DNA of 64,000 bases from CAZJFH01 sp964545205 (GTDB lineage: Bacteria; Pseudomonadota; Alphaproteobacteria; Rhodospirillales; Magnetospirillaceae), in NCBI GenBank assembly GCA_964545205.1, contig CAZJFH010000007.1, positions 34,968-98,967 of the forward strand, written 5' to 3'. Numbering within the stretch: position 1 is the stretch's first letter; each line of letters begins with the position of its first letter. This document shows positions 34,729 to 42,488 of the stretch, piece after piece. A program made the position numbers and the translations under genes. Below the pieces are notes generated by a model, which had not been told where the DNA came from, did not search any database, and saw only the letters and a program-made list of their open reading frames with translations.

Positions 34729-35037
34729 ATGGGTACGCCTGTCTGGGGCTTCGCCCTTTGGCTCGTCTTCCTGCTGGCGGCGATCCCCTACGTGCGCACG
34801 GCGCGCCATCCCGCCACCAAGCCGCTGGCGGCCTATCTGATCTTCGTGCTGGCGTTTTCCGCCGTCGCGGCGGTGGTGTATGCCTTGCTCGGGTTCGCCT
34901 TCGCCGCCGCCGACGCCGGCTGGTTCATCCGCACCCCGGTCGGGGCGGTGATCTTTCTGTTCGCGGTCTTCGTCCCGGGGGCGCTGATCGGCCATCGCCT
35001 GATCCGCAAGCCGCCGCGGCGGTCGCCGCGAATATAG
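34729..35037 (+). CDS. Small membrane protein
   Basis: This 102-aa protein has three predicted membrane segments (residues 5-21, 33-55 and 67-88) and a basic C-terminal tail. No family is recognised. A GGAG site precedes the ATG at 34729. Confidence 0.6.
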   Translation: MGTPVWGFALWLVFLLAAIPYVRTARHPATKPLAAYLIFVLAFSAVAAVVYALLGFAFAAADAGWFIRTPVGAVIFLFAVFVPGALIGHRLIRKPPRRSPRI

Positions 35038-35108
35038 GCCGCGCCGGGAACCGGAAGCCCTGGTCGGGGTTCCCCCGAACGAAGGCGGTTTCGGACGAGG
35101 AGGCCGAG

Positions 35109-35468
35109 ATGACTCGAGGCTGGCGGCGCGAAGGCGCGATCGACTGGGTCAACCTGTTCCTGGCGGCGGCATTGGCGCTGTCGCCCTGGCTGGGCGGCTA
35201 CGCGGATTCGGCGGCCGCGACCTGGACGGCGGTGCTGCTGGCGGCGCTGGTGGCGGCCGTCGCCCTGGCGGCATTGCTGTCTTTCGCCCGCTGGGAGGAA
35301 TGGCTGAACGCGGCGTTCGGCGCCCTGATCGTCGTCGCGCCATGGCTGGTCGGCTTCTCCGATGTCGCCGCGGCGATGTGGTGGCATGTGGTCACCGGTG
35401 CCGTGATCGCCGCCCTGGCGCTGTACGAGATCAGCATCGAGAACCGGAAACGCACGCGCTCGCGGTGA
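35109..35468 (+). CDS. SPW-repeat membrane protein
   Basis: This 119-aa protein has four hydrophobic segments arranged as two repeats, marked by LALSPWLGGY and IVVAPWLVGFSD. This is the SPW repeat pattern. WVNLFLAAAL before the first SPW also fits. The function of the family is unknown. GAGGAGG precedes the ATG at 35109. It ends the plus-strand run of small genes. Confidence 0.8.
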   Translation: MTRGWRREGAIDWVNLFLAAALALSPWLGGYADSAAATWTAVLLAALVAAVALAALLSFARWEEWLNAAFGALIVVAPWLVGFSDVAAAMWWHVVTGAVIAALALYEISIENRKRTRSR

Positions 35469-35474
35469 CCGGCG

Positions 35475-35499
35475 GCGGCGACGGCGCCGCGGTCGCCGC
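35475..35499. terminator. Hairpin between convergent genes
   Basis: GCGGCGAC (35475-35482) pairs with GTCGCCGC (35492-35499) and is followed by TTCT. It lies between the stops of the SPW gene and the universal stress protein gene, so it could serve both. Confidence 0.4.
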
Positions 35500-35502
35500 T
35501 TC

Positions 35503-36351
35503 TCAGCGGAACATCAGCACCGGCACCTGACAGGTCCGGACCATCGCCGTCGTCGTGCTGCCGACGATGAGCTGGCGGATGCGCGAGTGGCCGTAGGCGC
35601 CCATCACCAGCAGGCCGACGCCGTCCGCCTTGACCGTCTCGGCGATCACCTCTTCCGGCTCGCCGGGGCGGACGGAGGCCTCGACCCGCACGCCGCCGCG
35701 GCGCAGCATGTCCTCGGCCCAGGCCAGCGGCTCGCCGCCGTCGTCGCGGCCGACCATCAGCAGACGGCACTCGAGGCCCTTCAGCAAAGGCTTCTGCGCC
35801 GCGTATTCGACCGCCTTGCGGGCGGACGGCCCGCCGTCGAAGGCGATCAGGAAGCGCTCGACCGGCGCGAAGCCGCGCGAGGCCACCAGCACCGGCCGAT
35901 GGCTCTGGCGGATCACCCGCTCGATGTTGGCGCCGAGATGCAGGCGGGCGAAGTCGGCGGCGTCGCCGCGCTTGCCGATCACCACCAGGTCGGCGCGGGC
36001 CTCGAATTCGTCCAGGGTCTCGACCAGGCTGCCGTGGCGCTGGGTCAGGGTGACGTCGGCGAGACCGGCGGCGAGCAGATGGCGGCCGGCGTCCTGCAGG
36101 ATCGCCTTGGCCTTCTTCTGCGCCAGCCGGCCCTTGGCCTCGTCGAGTTCGGCGAGCTGGGACAAGAGCTCGTCCCCGGCATCCGGGCCGATGGTGCCGG
36201 ACAGGTCGGCCAGGGCGGCGCGCTCGCGGTGGTGGTCGAGGACGTGCAGCACCTCGACGGCGGCGGCCATGCGCTGGGCGGCCCAGGCGGCATGGCCGTA
36301 GACGCTGGCCGCGTAGATCGAGCCGTCGGTGCAGGCGAGAATGCGGGGCAT
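35503..36351 (-). CDS. Tandem universal stress protein (UspA family)
   Basis: This 282-aa protein has two Usp domains. The first (residues 1-140) begins MPRILACTDGSIYAASVYGH. The second, after VLVASRGFAPVERFLIAFDG, ends with VMGAYGHSRIRQLIVGSTT, an ATP-binding G-x2-G-x9-G(S/T) type motif. The gene begins 13 bp after the SulP stop, and AAGGAG precedes the ATG, so the two form an operon. Usp proteins next to SulP genes are a recurring pairing, which suggests regulation of transport or linked stress control (inference). Confidence 0.87.
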   Translation of the reverse strand: MPRILACTDGSIYAASVYGHAAWAAQRMAAAVEVLHVLDHHRERAALADLSGTIGPDAGDELLSQLAELDEAKGRLAQKKAKAILQDAGRHLLAAGLADVTLTQRHGSLVETLDEFEARADLVVIGKRGDAADFARLHLGANIERVIRQSHRPVLVASRGFAPVERFLIAFDGGPSARKAVEYAAQKPLLKGLECRLLMVGRDDGGEPLAWAEDMLRRGGVRVEASVRPGEPEEVIAETVKADGVGLLVMGAYGHSRIRQLIVGSTTTAMVRTCQVPVLMFR

Positions 36352-36364
36352 GGCCGGGGCTCCT

Positions 36365-37846
36365 TCAGTGTTCCACCAGGCGCTCGAGCGCGCCCGGCCT
36401 GTTGTGGATCGCCAGACGGTCGACCAGGGTCGCGCTGGCCTCGTTGAGGCCGATCAGCTCGACCGTCGTGCCTTCGCGGCGGAACTTCAGCACCACCTTG
36501 TCCAACGCCGAGATCGCCGAGATGTCCCAGAAGTGGGCCCGCGTCAGGTCGATGCGCACCCGCTCGACGACCTCGCGGAAATCGAAGGCGGCCACGAAGC
36601 TCCCGGCCGAGGCGAAGAAGATCTGCCCGACGACGTGATAGGTGCGTTCCTCGCCCGAGGCGTCGGCGGTCGAGGTGACGCGGGCGAGCTGGGCGACCTT
36701 GTGGGCGAAGAACAACGCGCTCATCAGCACGCCGGCGAGCACGCCCTTGGCGAGGTCGTGCGTGGCGACGACGACCACCACCGTGGTGATCATCACCACG
36801 CTCGAGCTCTTGGGGTGCTCGCGCAGGTCCTTCAGCGAGCTCCAGCTGAAGGTGCCGATCGCCACCATGATCATCACCGCCACCAGCGCCGCCATCGGGA
36901 TCCGCGCCACCCAGTCGCCGAGGACGACGATCAGGAACAGCAGGAAGGCGCCGGCGCAAAAGGCCGAAAGCCGGCCGCGGCCGCCCGACTTCACGTTGAT
37001 CACCGACTGGCCGATCATCGCGCAGCCGGCCATGCCGCCGAAGCAGCCGGCGACGATGTTGGCGACGCCCTGGCCGGCGCATTCACGGTTCTTGCCGCTG
37101 TCCGAGTCGGTCAGGTCGTCGACGATCGAGGCGGTCATCAGCGATTCCAGCAGCCCGACCAGGGCCAGCGGCACCGAATAGGGCAGGATGATCCACAGCG
37201 TCTCCAGGCTCAGCGGCACGTCGGGCAGCAGGAACACCGGCAGGCTCGAGGGCAGCTGGCCCATGTCGCCGACGGTGCGCAGATCGAGCCCGGCATAGAG
37301 CGCGAAGGCGGTCAGCACGACGATCGCCACCAGCGGCGACGGCACCGCCCGGGTCAGCCGCGGCAGCAGGTAGATGATGCCGAGCCCGGCGGCGACCATC
37401 GCGTACATCTGCCAGCCGGCGCCGATGAACTCGGGGATCTGCGCCATGAAGATCAGGATCGCCAGCGCGTTGACGAAGCCGGTCATCACCGAGCGCGAGA
37501 CGAACTTCATGTGGTCGCCCAGCCGCAAGGCGCCGGCCGCGATCTGCAGCAGGCCGGTCAGCAGGGTGGCGGCGAGCAGGTACTGCAGGCCGTGATCCTT
37601 GACCAGGTCGACCATCAGCAGCGCCATCGCGCCGGTCGCCGCCGAGATCATGCCCGGCCGGCCGCCGACGAAGGCGATCACCACGGCGATGCAGAACGAG
37701 GCGTAGAGGCCGACCTTGGGATCGACGCCGGCGATGATCGAGAAGGCGATGGCTTCGGGGATCAGCGCCAGCGCCACCACCATGCCGGCCAGGACGTCGC
37801 GCGGCACGTTGCCGAACCACTCGGAGGAAATATCGGAAAGACGCAT
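36365..37846 (-). CDS. SulP-family anion transporter with STAS domain
   Basis: This 493-aa protein has about ten to eleven membrane segments starting DVLAGMVVALALIPEAIAFS, the SulP signature. A C-terminal STAS domain carries LTRAHFWDISAISALDKVVL. It is shorter than and distinct from the SulP at 10002 and resembles the bicarbonate/sulfate BicA-like branch (inference). The site before the ATG is only GGGA. It is followed by the universal stress protein gene. Confidence 0.88.
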   Translation of the reverse strand: MRLSDISSEWFGNVPRDVLAGMVVALALIPEAIAFSIIAGVDPKVGLYASFCIAVVIAFVGGRPGMISAATGAMALLMVDLVKDHGLQYLLAATLLTGLLQIAAGALRLGDHMKFVSRSVMTGFVNALAILIFMAQIPEFIGAGWQMYAMVAAGLGIIYLLPRLTRAVPSPLVAIVVLTAFALYAGLDLRTVGDMGQLPSSLPVFLLPDVPLSLETLWIILPYSVPLALVGLLESLMTASIVDDLTDSDSGKNRECAGQGVANIVAGCFGGMAGCAMIGQSVINVKSGGRGRLSAFCAGAFLLFLIVVLGDWVARIPMAALVAVMIMVAIGTFSWSSLKDLREHPKSSSVVMITTVVVVVATHDLAKGVLAGVLMSALFFAHKVAQLARVTSTADASGEERTYHVVGQIFFASAGSFVAAFDFREVVERVRIDLTRAHFWDISAISALDKVVLKFRREGTTVELIGLNEASATLVDRLAIHNRPGALERLVEH

Positions 37847-38117
37847 AAAGAAATCCCGTCAAAATCAAAACAGCCGCCGATGGCCAAGGGCGCAAAGCCC
37901 CCGCCGCTGGCGACATCTGCAAATCTTCATCGATGCTCGAGAGTGTCTTGCCCCGCGCATAATGGACCGGCGCGGACTATTGCCACCGGCCAGGCTCCAC
38001 ATCGGCTCGTTCTTGATGTCCCGAATGCCGAAGGACCGTCCGGGGGCGGCCCTTTTGGACCCGTTCCGGATTCGGATCAAGCGAAAAATGGGCGGAGGCT
38101 TTCCCGGACTCAAACGA

Positions 38118-38150
38118 AAATCCCGCCAAGTCCTGGACCTGACGGGATTT
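38118..38150 (-). terminator. Ancestral terminator of tRNA-Met, now displaced
   Basis: Read on the minus strand, an imperfect 16-bp inverted repeat (outer AAATCCCG / CGGGATTT) ends in ATTTTCG. It follows directly after a copy of the tRNA 3' end (38153-38166). This fits the original tRNA terminator, pushed 3 kb from the gene by the island. Confidence 0.6.
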
Positions 38151-38152
38151 GC

Positions 38153-38166
38153 TGTTGGTAGCGGAG
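38153..38166. other. att site, distal copy (14 bp of the tRNA-Met 3' end)
   Basis: TGTTGGTAGCGGAG here is identical to 41133-41146, which is the 3' end of tRNA-Met including its CCA (minus strand CTCCGCTACCA). Sequence on both sides then differs. It marks the far end of the integrated island. Confidence 0.75.
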
Positions 38167-38400
38167 ACCCGATACCGCCGGTGCAGTCAGGGGCCCCTGC
38201 TCACCGTCGCGTGCTGATAGCAGGCGAGGCGCCGGCCCGACCAGTCGCCACCCCCCTTCCACGACACGACCCAGCGGACACAATGGCTGACGGTACGGCC
38301 GCGATCGCCTGAAGAGGAGACAGCGCGGATGTGTTCGTGAGGCGTCGAGAGCTTTCCCGCCATCATCCCGGCCCACCAAAATTTCCGGCCTTCGGAAAAC

Positions 38401-38677
38401 GGTAATTTGGGTTGGGCCGGGTTGGGAAAGGGTGTGAACTCCAGCGTTTGAGCGGGTTTGAATGACTGCAGGAAAAGGTAATTATCAGGTAATTTACAGG
38501 TAACACCCTAACCCACAGCAGCGGTCATTTCGGCGTACAACAATGTTCAGAAATATCAATGAGATAGGATTTGATTACCTTTTGAGTTACTCGGAATAAC
38601 CCATTAGAGGTAATGCGCGTTCCGAAGCAAAATCAGCGCCTTAACCACAACCCCGACCCAGCCCAACCGAAATTACC
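38401..38677. repeat. GGTAAT(T) iteron-like repeats
   Basis: GGTAA occurs in direct orientation at 38401, 38477, 38488, 38499 and 38609, and inverted (TTACC) at 38575 and 38673. The central three are spaced exactly 11 bp apart, about one helical turn, and share the form (T)CAGGTAATTT. Such phased repeats are typical of integrase/excisionase arm sites or replication iterons. Neighbouring DNA is AT-rich. Confidence 0.6.
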
Positions 38678-38998
38678 TTTTTCCGGCGGCGATCCTGATT
38701 TTCGGTTCGAGCCACAATAGGCGGCGGACCATCAGCGCCTGTGTCGTTCACCAGGGCGCAGAAATCCGCAGAGACGTTGGAGCCCCTTCCAGCGCTCGCT
38801 TCGGCACTCCCTGGGCCGTTTTCAGGCGATCTCTGCGGTGCAGAGGTTAGGGCACACGATGATCGCAGGCGTGGCGGGGGGAGACTTCGTTTCGTGGGCC
38901 GGTTTTCCGGCGGCCGCACGGGCTGGCCTCCTGGGGAGCTGGGCGCTCTTGCACCCGGCGGTTACATTGGAACTTCGGCACGAGGAAGGAGATGACGC

Positions 38999-39322
38999 TT
39001 GGGTGAGAGTGATGGCGCTCCGGATCACGAAGGTACCTCTGGGGACACACCTGGTGGTGGCCTACCGCCTGGCGCAGGTCGAGGTCTGCCGCCGAACTCG
39101 TCCTGCCTGGAACAATTGCTGTTCCTGCTGGTCAACGTCATCGGTGCCTTCGCGGGAACCGCATGGCTGTTCTTCGTTGTATTTATGGTCGAGCCGGAAA
39201 GTGTCATCGGCTGGATCGGCGCAATATTACTCTGGGTAGTGTCGAGCACCTTTCTTGCTGGTCAGCTCATATTGCTCTTGCCAAAGGACAAGCCACCGAA
39301 AAAGCCCCCGCCGGCCGTGTAG
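38999..39322 (+). CDS. Small island membrane protein
   Basis: This 107-aa protein has a polar proline/glycine-rich N terminus and two membrane segments: LLFLLVNVIGAFAGTAWLFF (about 41-60) and the stretch around IGAILLWVVSSTFLAGQLIL. It ends with KDKPPKKPPPAV. The start is a TTG preceded by AAGGAG at good spacing. No family is recognised. It lies within the tRNA island. Confidence 0.5.
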   Translation: MGESDGAPDHEGTSGDTPGGGLPPGAGRGLPPNSSCLEQLLFLLVNVIGAFAGTAWLFFVVFMVEPESVIGWIGAILLWVVSSTFLAGQLILLLPKDKPPKKPPPAV

Positions 39323-39475
39323 CGCGAGGATTTGTAGGATGATCGCTCCCACGTCATAAGCCCAACCGTCTGATGGAAAGCTGAGCTTGATTTTCGCTGA
39401 GCTATGCCATTCCATTGACGAACGAACGGCTGGCAAAGGTTGCTATCGGTGGGCGAGGAAAAGGGGAGTGAACAG

Positions 39476-40330
39476 GTGCCTGATCCGGTCACGTCAGGAG
39501 CGGCCATCGCTGGCAAGGCAGCCAGTGCGCTGGTGACACCTAAGCTGCGAGATCAGCTCTTCGGCCCGATGGCCAAGGCTTACGGTGATCATTGGGGCGA
39601 CGTCACGAAGGAGAGACTGGAAGCGAAGCGCGCTGAGAAAAGAAAGAAGAACGCGCGCAGCCATATGGAAGCGCTGCCCGCCTTGCCACTAAATCGCACG
39701 TACGAGGACATCTTCACCGATCCACAGTTCGAGGAATGGGCTTCGGGTGCCGCCGATGTTGATCCCGAACTAGATCCCGAGCTTGCCGATTTCTGGCGGG
39801 CCGCCTTGGCAGCAATTGCACAGGGATATCCCGCCAGGCTTCGCTTGCTCAGGTTGGTAAAGACGCTCGCCCCCGACGACGCAGTGTTTCTTGCCTGCGG
39901 TCGCGTGCAAAAGAACGCATTTCATGCACGTGCCCGCAACAAGCCCGCACTAGACAGACTAGAAAATGCGGGAGTGGTGGTGAATATATGGGCATCTGTA
40001 CTAAATAAGCATCATGTTACTACATTTCCGTTCGTCGTGTTTATGTATTTTTTTCTCCACGCTATTGTAGATTATATGTATGCTTCTGGATATGAACATG
40101 AATTTCCAGCTAGCCTCTTCAGTTCATCTATTGATATTTTTGCGATTGGTGTGGCAACAGGAGCAATTCCACTTTTGATGACAAAACTGGAGTTTCATGC
40201 AAATCGGGCAAGAAGGCTCACTCATGACGGCCTTCAGCTGATGCGCCTTCTGGACGTCGTCCGCACAACTTCCGCCAGCCCCCAGAAAGAGGCCCAGGCC
40301 GATTCCGCGTCCGCCTCGCCTCAACAATAG
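39476..40330 (+). CDS. Island-borne hypothetical membrane protein
   Basis: This 284-aa protein has a charged soluble N-terminal part with KERLEAKRAEKRKKNARSHM and LNRTYEDIFTDPQFEEWASG. A central helical region follows, then two membrane segments near FPFVVFMYFFLHAIVDYMYA and SIDIFAIGVATGAIPLLMTK. The start is taken as GTG at 39476 with AAGGGGAG upstream; a TTG 36 bases earlier is possible. The 3' half is strikingly AT-rich for this genome, indicating recent transfer. The domain is not recognised; a DUF4393-like helical protein is one possibility, unproven. Confidence 0.6.
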   Translation: MPDPVTSGAAIAGKAASALVTPKLRDQLFGPMAKAYGDHWGDVTKERLEAKRAEKRKKNARSHMEALPALPLNRTYEDIFTDPQFEEWASGAADVDPELDPELADFWRAALAAIAQGYPARLRLLRLVKTLAPDDAVFLACGRVQKNAFHARARNKPALDRLENAGVVVNIWASVLNKHHVTTFPFVVFMYFFLHAIVDYMYASGYEHEFPASLFSSSIDIFAIGVATGAIPLLMTKLEFHANRARRLTHDGLQLMRLLDVVRTTSASPQKEAQADSASASPQQ

Positions 40331-40354
40331 GGCGCCCTTGGGCCGGCGCCGCGC

Positions 40355-40987
40355 CTACCCGGCGGCCCCCGCCCCCTCCACCCCCACCGCATACGGCTCG
40401 AACGCCACCGCCTCTTCCCCCACCCAGGCGTTGATGTCGCGGAACGTCGCCATTAGCGGCCCCAATTCGTTGGTGGCGAACACCCGCGCCGCCTTGTCGA
40501 CGTCGCCGAAGCCGCCGGTGTTGTTGGGGATGATGCCCATGAGCTGGGGCGGCACGCGGTGGGCGGCCATGACGTCGTCGCGGCTGACGTTCTTCAGGTT
40601 CAGGAACTCGTCCTTCGCCGCCACTTCGGCGATCGGGATGACCTTCAGGCCGTCGGCCTTGCCGTTTGGCGCGTACATGAACAGGTTCTTGAAGTTGCCC
40701 GGCCCCTTGGCCTCCTTCATCGCCTTGCGCACCGCGTCGACGTCGTCTTGCGTGTGGGCGGGATCCGTCATGTAGAGGATGAAGCCGGCATGGCTGCCGT
40801 TGACGTAGTATTTGCGCCGGAACAGGGTCGCCGCCTCGTTCAGCAGCGCCGACTGTATCGCCGCCGTATAGCCCGGCATGCCGTAGATTTCCTGGTTGAT
40901 GTCGGGCTCCAACAGGTGCAGCACCTCGCCCTCGACCGGGCGTTCCTCGCCGTCGATCAGCACCAGGAATCCGCCGTCGCGGTTGCG
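40355..40987 (-). pseudogene. Truncated phage portal protein (PBSX / P2 gpQ type)
   Basis: The frame encodes the C-terminal two thirds of a portal protein: VLHLLEPDINQEIYGMPGYT, NEAATLFRRKYYVNGSHAGF, GPGNFKNLFMYAPNGKADG, and RVPPQLMGIIPNNTGGFGDV. These are hallmark motifs of P2-like capsid portal vertex proteins, which are normally about 340 aa. Homology stops near 40987 and the first 130 or so residues, terminase and capsid genes are absent. The portal's normal partners are gone, so this is a prophage remnant. Confidence 0.85.
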
Positions 40988-41055
40988 CCTAGTCCAGCGC
41001 GCCGGCGTCGGGAGGCGCCCAGGGGCGGCGGGCCGTGGGTAACGCCGCGACGGCG

Positions 41056-41077
41056 CTGTTACCCAATCTGTTACCCA
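41056..41077. repeat. Tandem direct repeats near the proximal att site
   Basis: CTGTTACCCA occurs at 41056-41065 and 41068-41077, a 12-bp period, 56 bases inside the island end. Short spaced direct repeats next to an att core resemble integrase arm-binding sites. Confidence 0.45.
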
Positions 41078-41093
41078 AAGGCCCCAGAAACGC

Positions 41094-41129
41094 CCAAGGG
41101 GCTAGGCCATCTCTGGCCTAACCCCTTGG
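41094..41129. terminator. Hairpin after tRNA-Met, island-supplied
   Basis: A 16-bp stem with one mismatch (CCAAGGGGCTAGGCCA at 41094-41109 and its complement at 41114-41129) has a TCTC loop. It lies downstream of tRNA-Met on the minus strand. On the plus strand it is followed by TTTTG, so it may be bidirectional. Confidence 0.6.
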
Positions 41130-41132
41130 TTT

Positions 41133-41146
41133 TGTTGGTAGCGGAG
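41133..41146. other. att site, proximal copy (inside tRNA-Met 3' end)
   Basis: TGTTGGTAGCGGAG overlaps the last bases of tRNA-Met and matches 38153-38166 exactly. It is the integration point of the island. Confidence 0.75.
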
Positions 41147-41212
41147 GAGGGACTTGAACCCCCGACACGCGGATTATGATTCCGCTGCTCTAACCAGCTG
41201 AGCTACTCCGCC
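41136..41212 (-). tRNA. tRNA-Met (CAT), elongator
   Basis: The 77-nt gene reads GGCGGAGTAGCTCAGCTGGT at its 5' end and ends CCTCCGCTACCA with encoded CCA. The acceptor stem pairs GGCGGAG with CTCCGCT (one G-U). The anticodon loop ATCATAA in a GCGGA/TCCGC stem gives anticodon CAT. Lack of the initiator features and close match to the alphaproteobacterial elongator type favour tRNA-Met over tRNA-Ile(CAT). It is the integration target of the island. Confidence 0.9.
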
Positions 41213-41252
41213 GCAGCGAGAGATGGCGATATAACGGCTGGGGCGGGTGGTG

Positions 41253-42359
41253 TCAAGCGTCGCTGTCGCGCGCGATCCAGCCGCCGCCCAGGCAGCGGTC
41301 GCCCTGGTAGAAGACGCAGGCCTGGCCGGCGGCGACGCCGTGTTCCGGCCGGTCGAGTTCGACCGTGGCGGTGCCGTCGGCGGCGAGGCGCAGGCCGGCC
41401 GGGACCGGCGGGCGGGTCGAGCGGATCTTGACGGCGGCGCGCAAGGCCGTGCCGGGCTCGGCCGCGGGGCCCAGCCAGTTGACGCCGCGCAGGCGGATCG
41501 TCCGGCGGCCCAGCGCCTCGCGCGGGCCGACGACGACGCGGCGCGTCTCGGGCTCCAGGCGCACGACGTAGAGCGCCGGGCCGCCGCCGATGCCGAGGCC
41601 CTTGCGCTGGCCGACCGTGTAGTCGATGACGCCCTGGTGGCGGCCGAGCACGCGGCCGTCGACATGGACGATCTCGCCGGGGTCGACGGCCCCGGGGCGC
41701 AGCTTGCGCACCAGCCCGGCATAGTCGCCGTCGGGCACGAAGCAGATGTCCTGGCTGTCGGGCTTGCTGGCGACCGGCAGGCGCAGCTCGGCCGCCAGGC
41801 GCCGGGTCTCGTCCTTGCTGGCGACGCCGCCCAGCGGAAAGCGCAGGAAATCGAGCTGGTCGCGGGTGGTGGCGAACAGGAAATAGCTCTGGTCGCGGGC
41901 CGGATCGACGCCGGTACGCATCTCGGCGCCCTCGGGGCCGCGGGTGCGGCGCACGTAGTGGCCGGTCGCCAGCGCCTGCGCGCCGAGGTCGCGGGCGGCG
42001 CCGAGCAGGTCGCGGAACTTGACCGTCTGGTTGCACAGCACGCACGGGATCGGCGTCTCGCCGGCGACGTAGGAATCGGCGAAGCGCTCGACGACGTCGT
42101 CGCGGAAACGGCCCTCGTAGTCGAGCACGTAATGCGGCACGCCGATCGCCTCGGCGACGCGGCGGGCGTCGTGGATGTCGCGGCCGGCGCAGCACGAATT
42201 GGCGCGCTTGACGGCGGCGCCGTGGTCGTAGAGCTGCAGCGTCACGCCGACGACCTCGTAGCCCTGGCGGCGCAGCACCGCCGCGGTCACCGAGCTGTCG
42301 ACGCCGCCCGACATCGCGACGACGACGCGGGCGCCCTGGGGGAGATCGATGTCGAACAT
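41253..42359 (-). CDS. mnmA: tRNA-specific 2-thiouridylase
   Basis: This 368-aa enzyme thiolates U34 of tRNA-Lys, -Glu and -Gln using persulfide sulfur. The ATP PP-loop SGGVDSS is at residues 17-23. The catalytic cysteine is in PCVLCNQTVKF (C109), and the persulfide cysteine is in QDICFVPDGDY. The C-terminal beta domain ends with DRCLGGGWI. Length is normal. It lies on the same strand as the isc genes that provide the cysteine desulfurase, a functionally sensible neighbour. Confidence 0.93.
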   Translation of the reverse strand: MFDIDLPQGARVVVAMSGGVDSSVTAAVLRRQGYEVVGVTLQLYDHGAAVKRANSCCAGRDIHDARRVAEAIGVPHYVLDYEGRFRDDVVERFADSYVAGETPIPCVLCNQTVKFRDLLGAARDLGAQALATGHYVRRTRGPEGAEMRTGVDPARDQSYFLFATTRDQLDFLRFPLGGVASKDETRRLAAELRLPVASKPDSQDICFVPDGDYAGLVRKLRPGAVDPGEIVHVDGRVLGRHQGVIDYTVGQRKGLGIGGGPALYVVRLEPETRRVVVGPREALGRRTIRLRGVNWLGPAAEPGTALRAAVKIRSTRPPVPAGLRLAADGTATVELDRPEHGVAAGQACVFYQGDRCLGGGWIARDSDA

Positions 42360-42376
42360 CCGGCTAGGAACAATTC

Positions 42377-42484
42377 ACCACAGAGACACAGAGACACAGA
42401 GATCGCACCGAGATGGGGTTCCGGCGGCTTCGCCGCCAGTCATGCCCTCTCCGTGCCTTCTCTGTGCCTCTGTGTCTCTGTGGT
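42377..42484. repeat. Dispersed inverted repeat (ACCACAGAG... type)
   Basis: A 17-bp perfect inverted repeat starts ACCACAGAGACACAGAG at 42377-42393 and closes with its complement at 42468-42484. It encloses 74 bases with further short repeats. A related element lies at 43392-43475. It sits in the gap between mnmA and the DUF599 gene and seems to be a small non-autonomous repeat. Confidence 0.65.
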
Positions 42485-42488
42485 TCGC

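Larger units (their letters stand above)
37847..38998. other. Long non-coding stretch: SulP leader, island boundary and iterons
   Basis: No convincing gene is seen in these 1.15 kb. From 37847 to 38117 there is the SulP upstream region. The 38118-38166 part holds a hairpin and a 14-bp copy of the tRNA-Met 3' end. From 38167 on, the DNA belongs to the island. The stretch 38395-38680 is markedly AT-richer than its surroundings and contains the GGTAAT repeats. Short frames here have neither ribosome-binding sites nor recognisable protein features. Confidence 0.6.
38153..41146. mobile_element. Relic integrative element in tRNA-Met, about 3 kb
   Basis: The region is bounded by 14-bp direct repeats of the tRNA 3' end. 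It carries AT-rich genes unlike the rest of the window, iteron-like repeats, a truncated phage portal gene and short direct repeats next to the proximal att site. The tRNA is kept intact by the element's own copy of the 3' end, as is usual for tyrosine-integrase insertions. No integrase remains, so this is a decayed prophage or island that cannot excise by itself. Confidence 0.75.

Noticed and set aside
38401..38677. CRISPR array
   Set aside because: The repeated unit is only 6-8 bases, irregularly spaced and in both orientations; no cas genes are near.
38838..39239. A 133-codon frame in the island overlapping the small membrane protein gene
   Set aside because: The frame at 38999-39322 has a good ribosome-binding site and two membrane helices, while this one has neither.
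40980..41130. Possible integrase C terminus on the minus strand (frame with LGNRLGNS)
   Set aside because: The frame would have to begin in or beyond the tRNA, and no other part of an integrase is present. It may be a chance reading of the direct repeats.
41136..41212. tRNA-Ile with modified CAT anticodon
   Set aside because: The sequence matches the alphaproteobacterial elongator tRNA-Met pattern more closely; identity could still be tested with a tRNA classifier.
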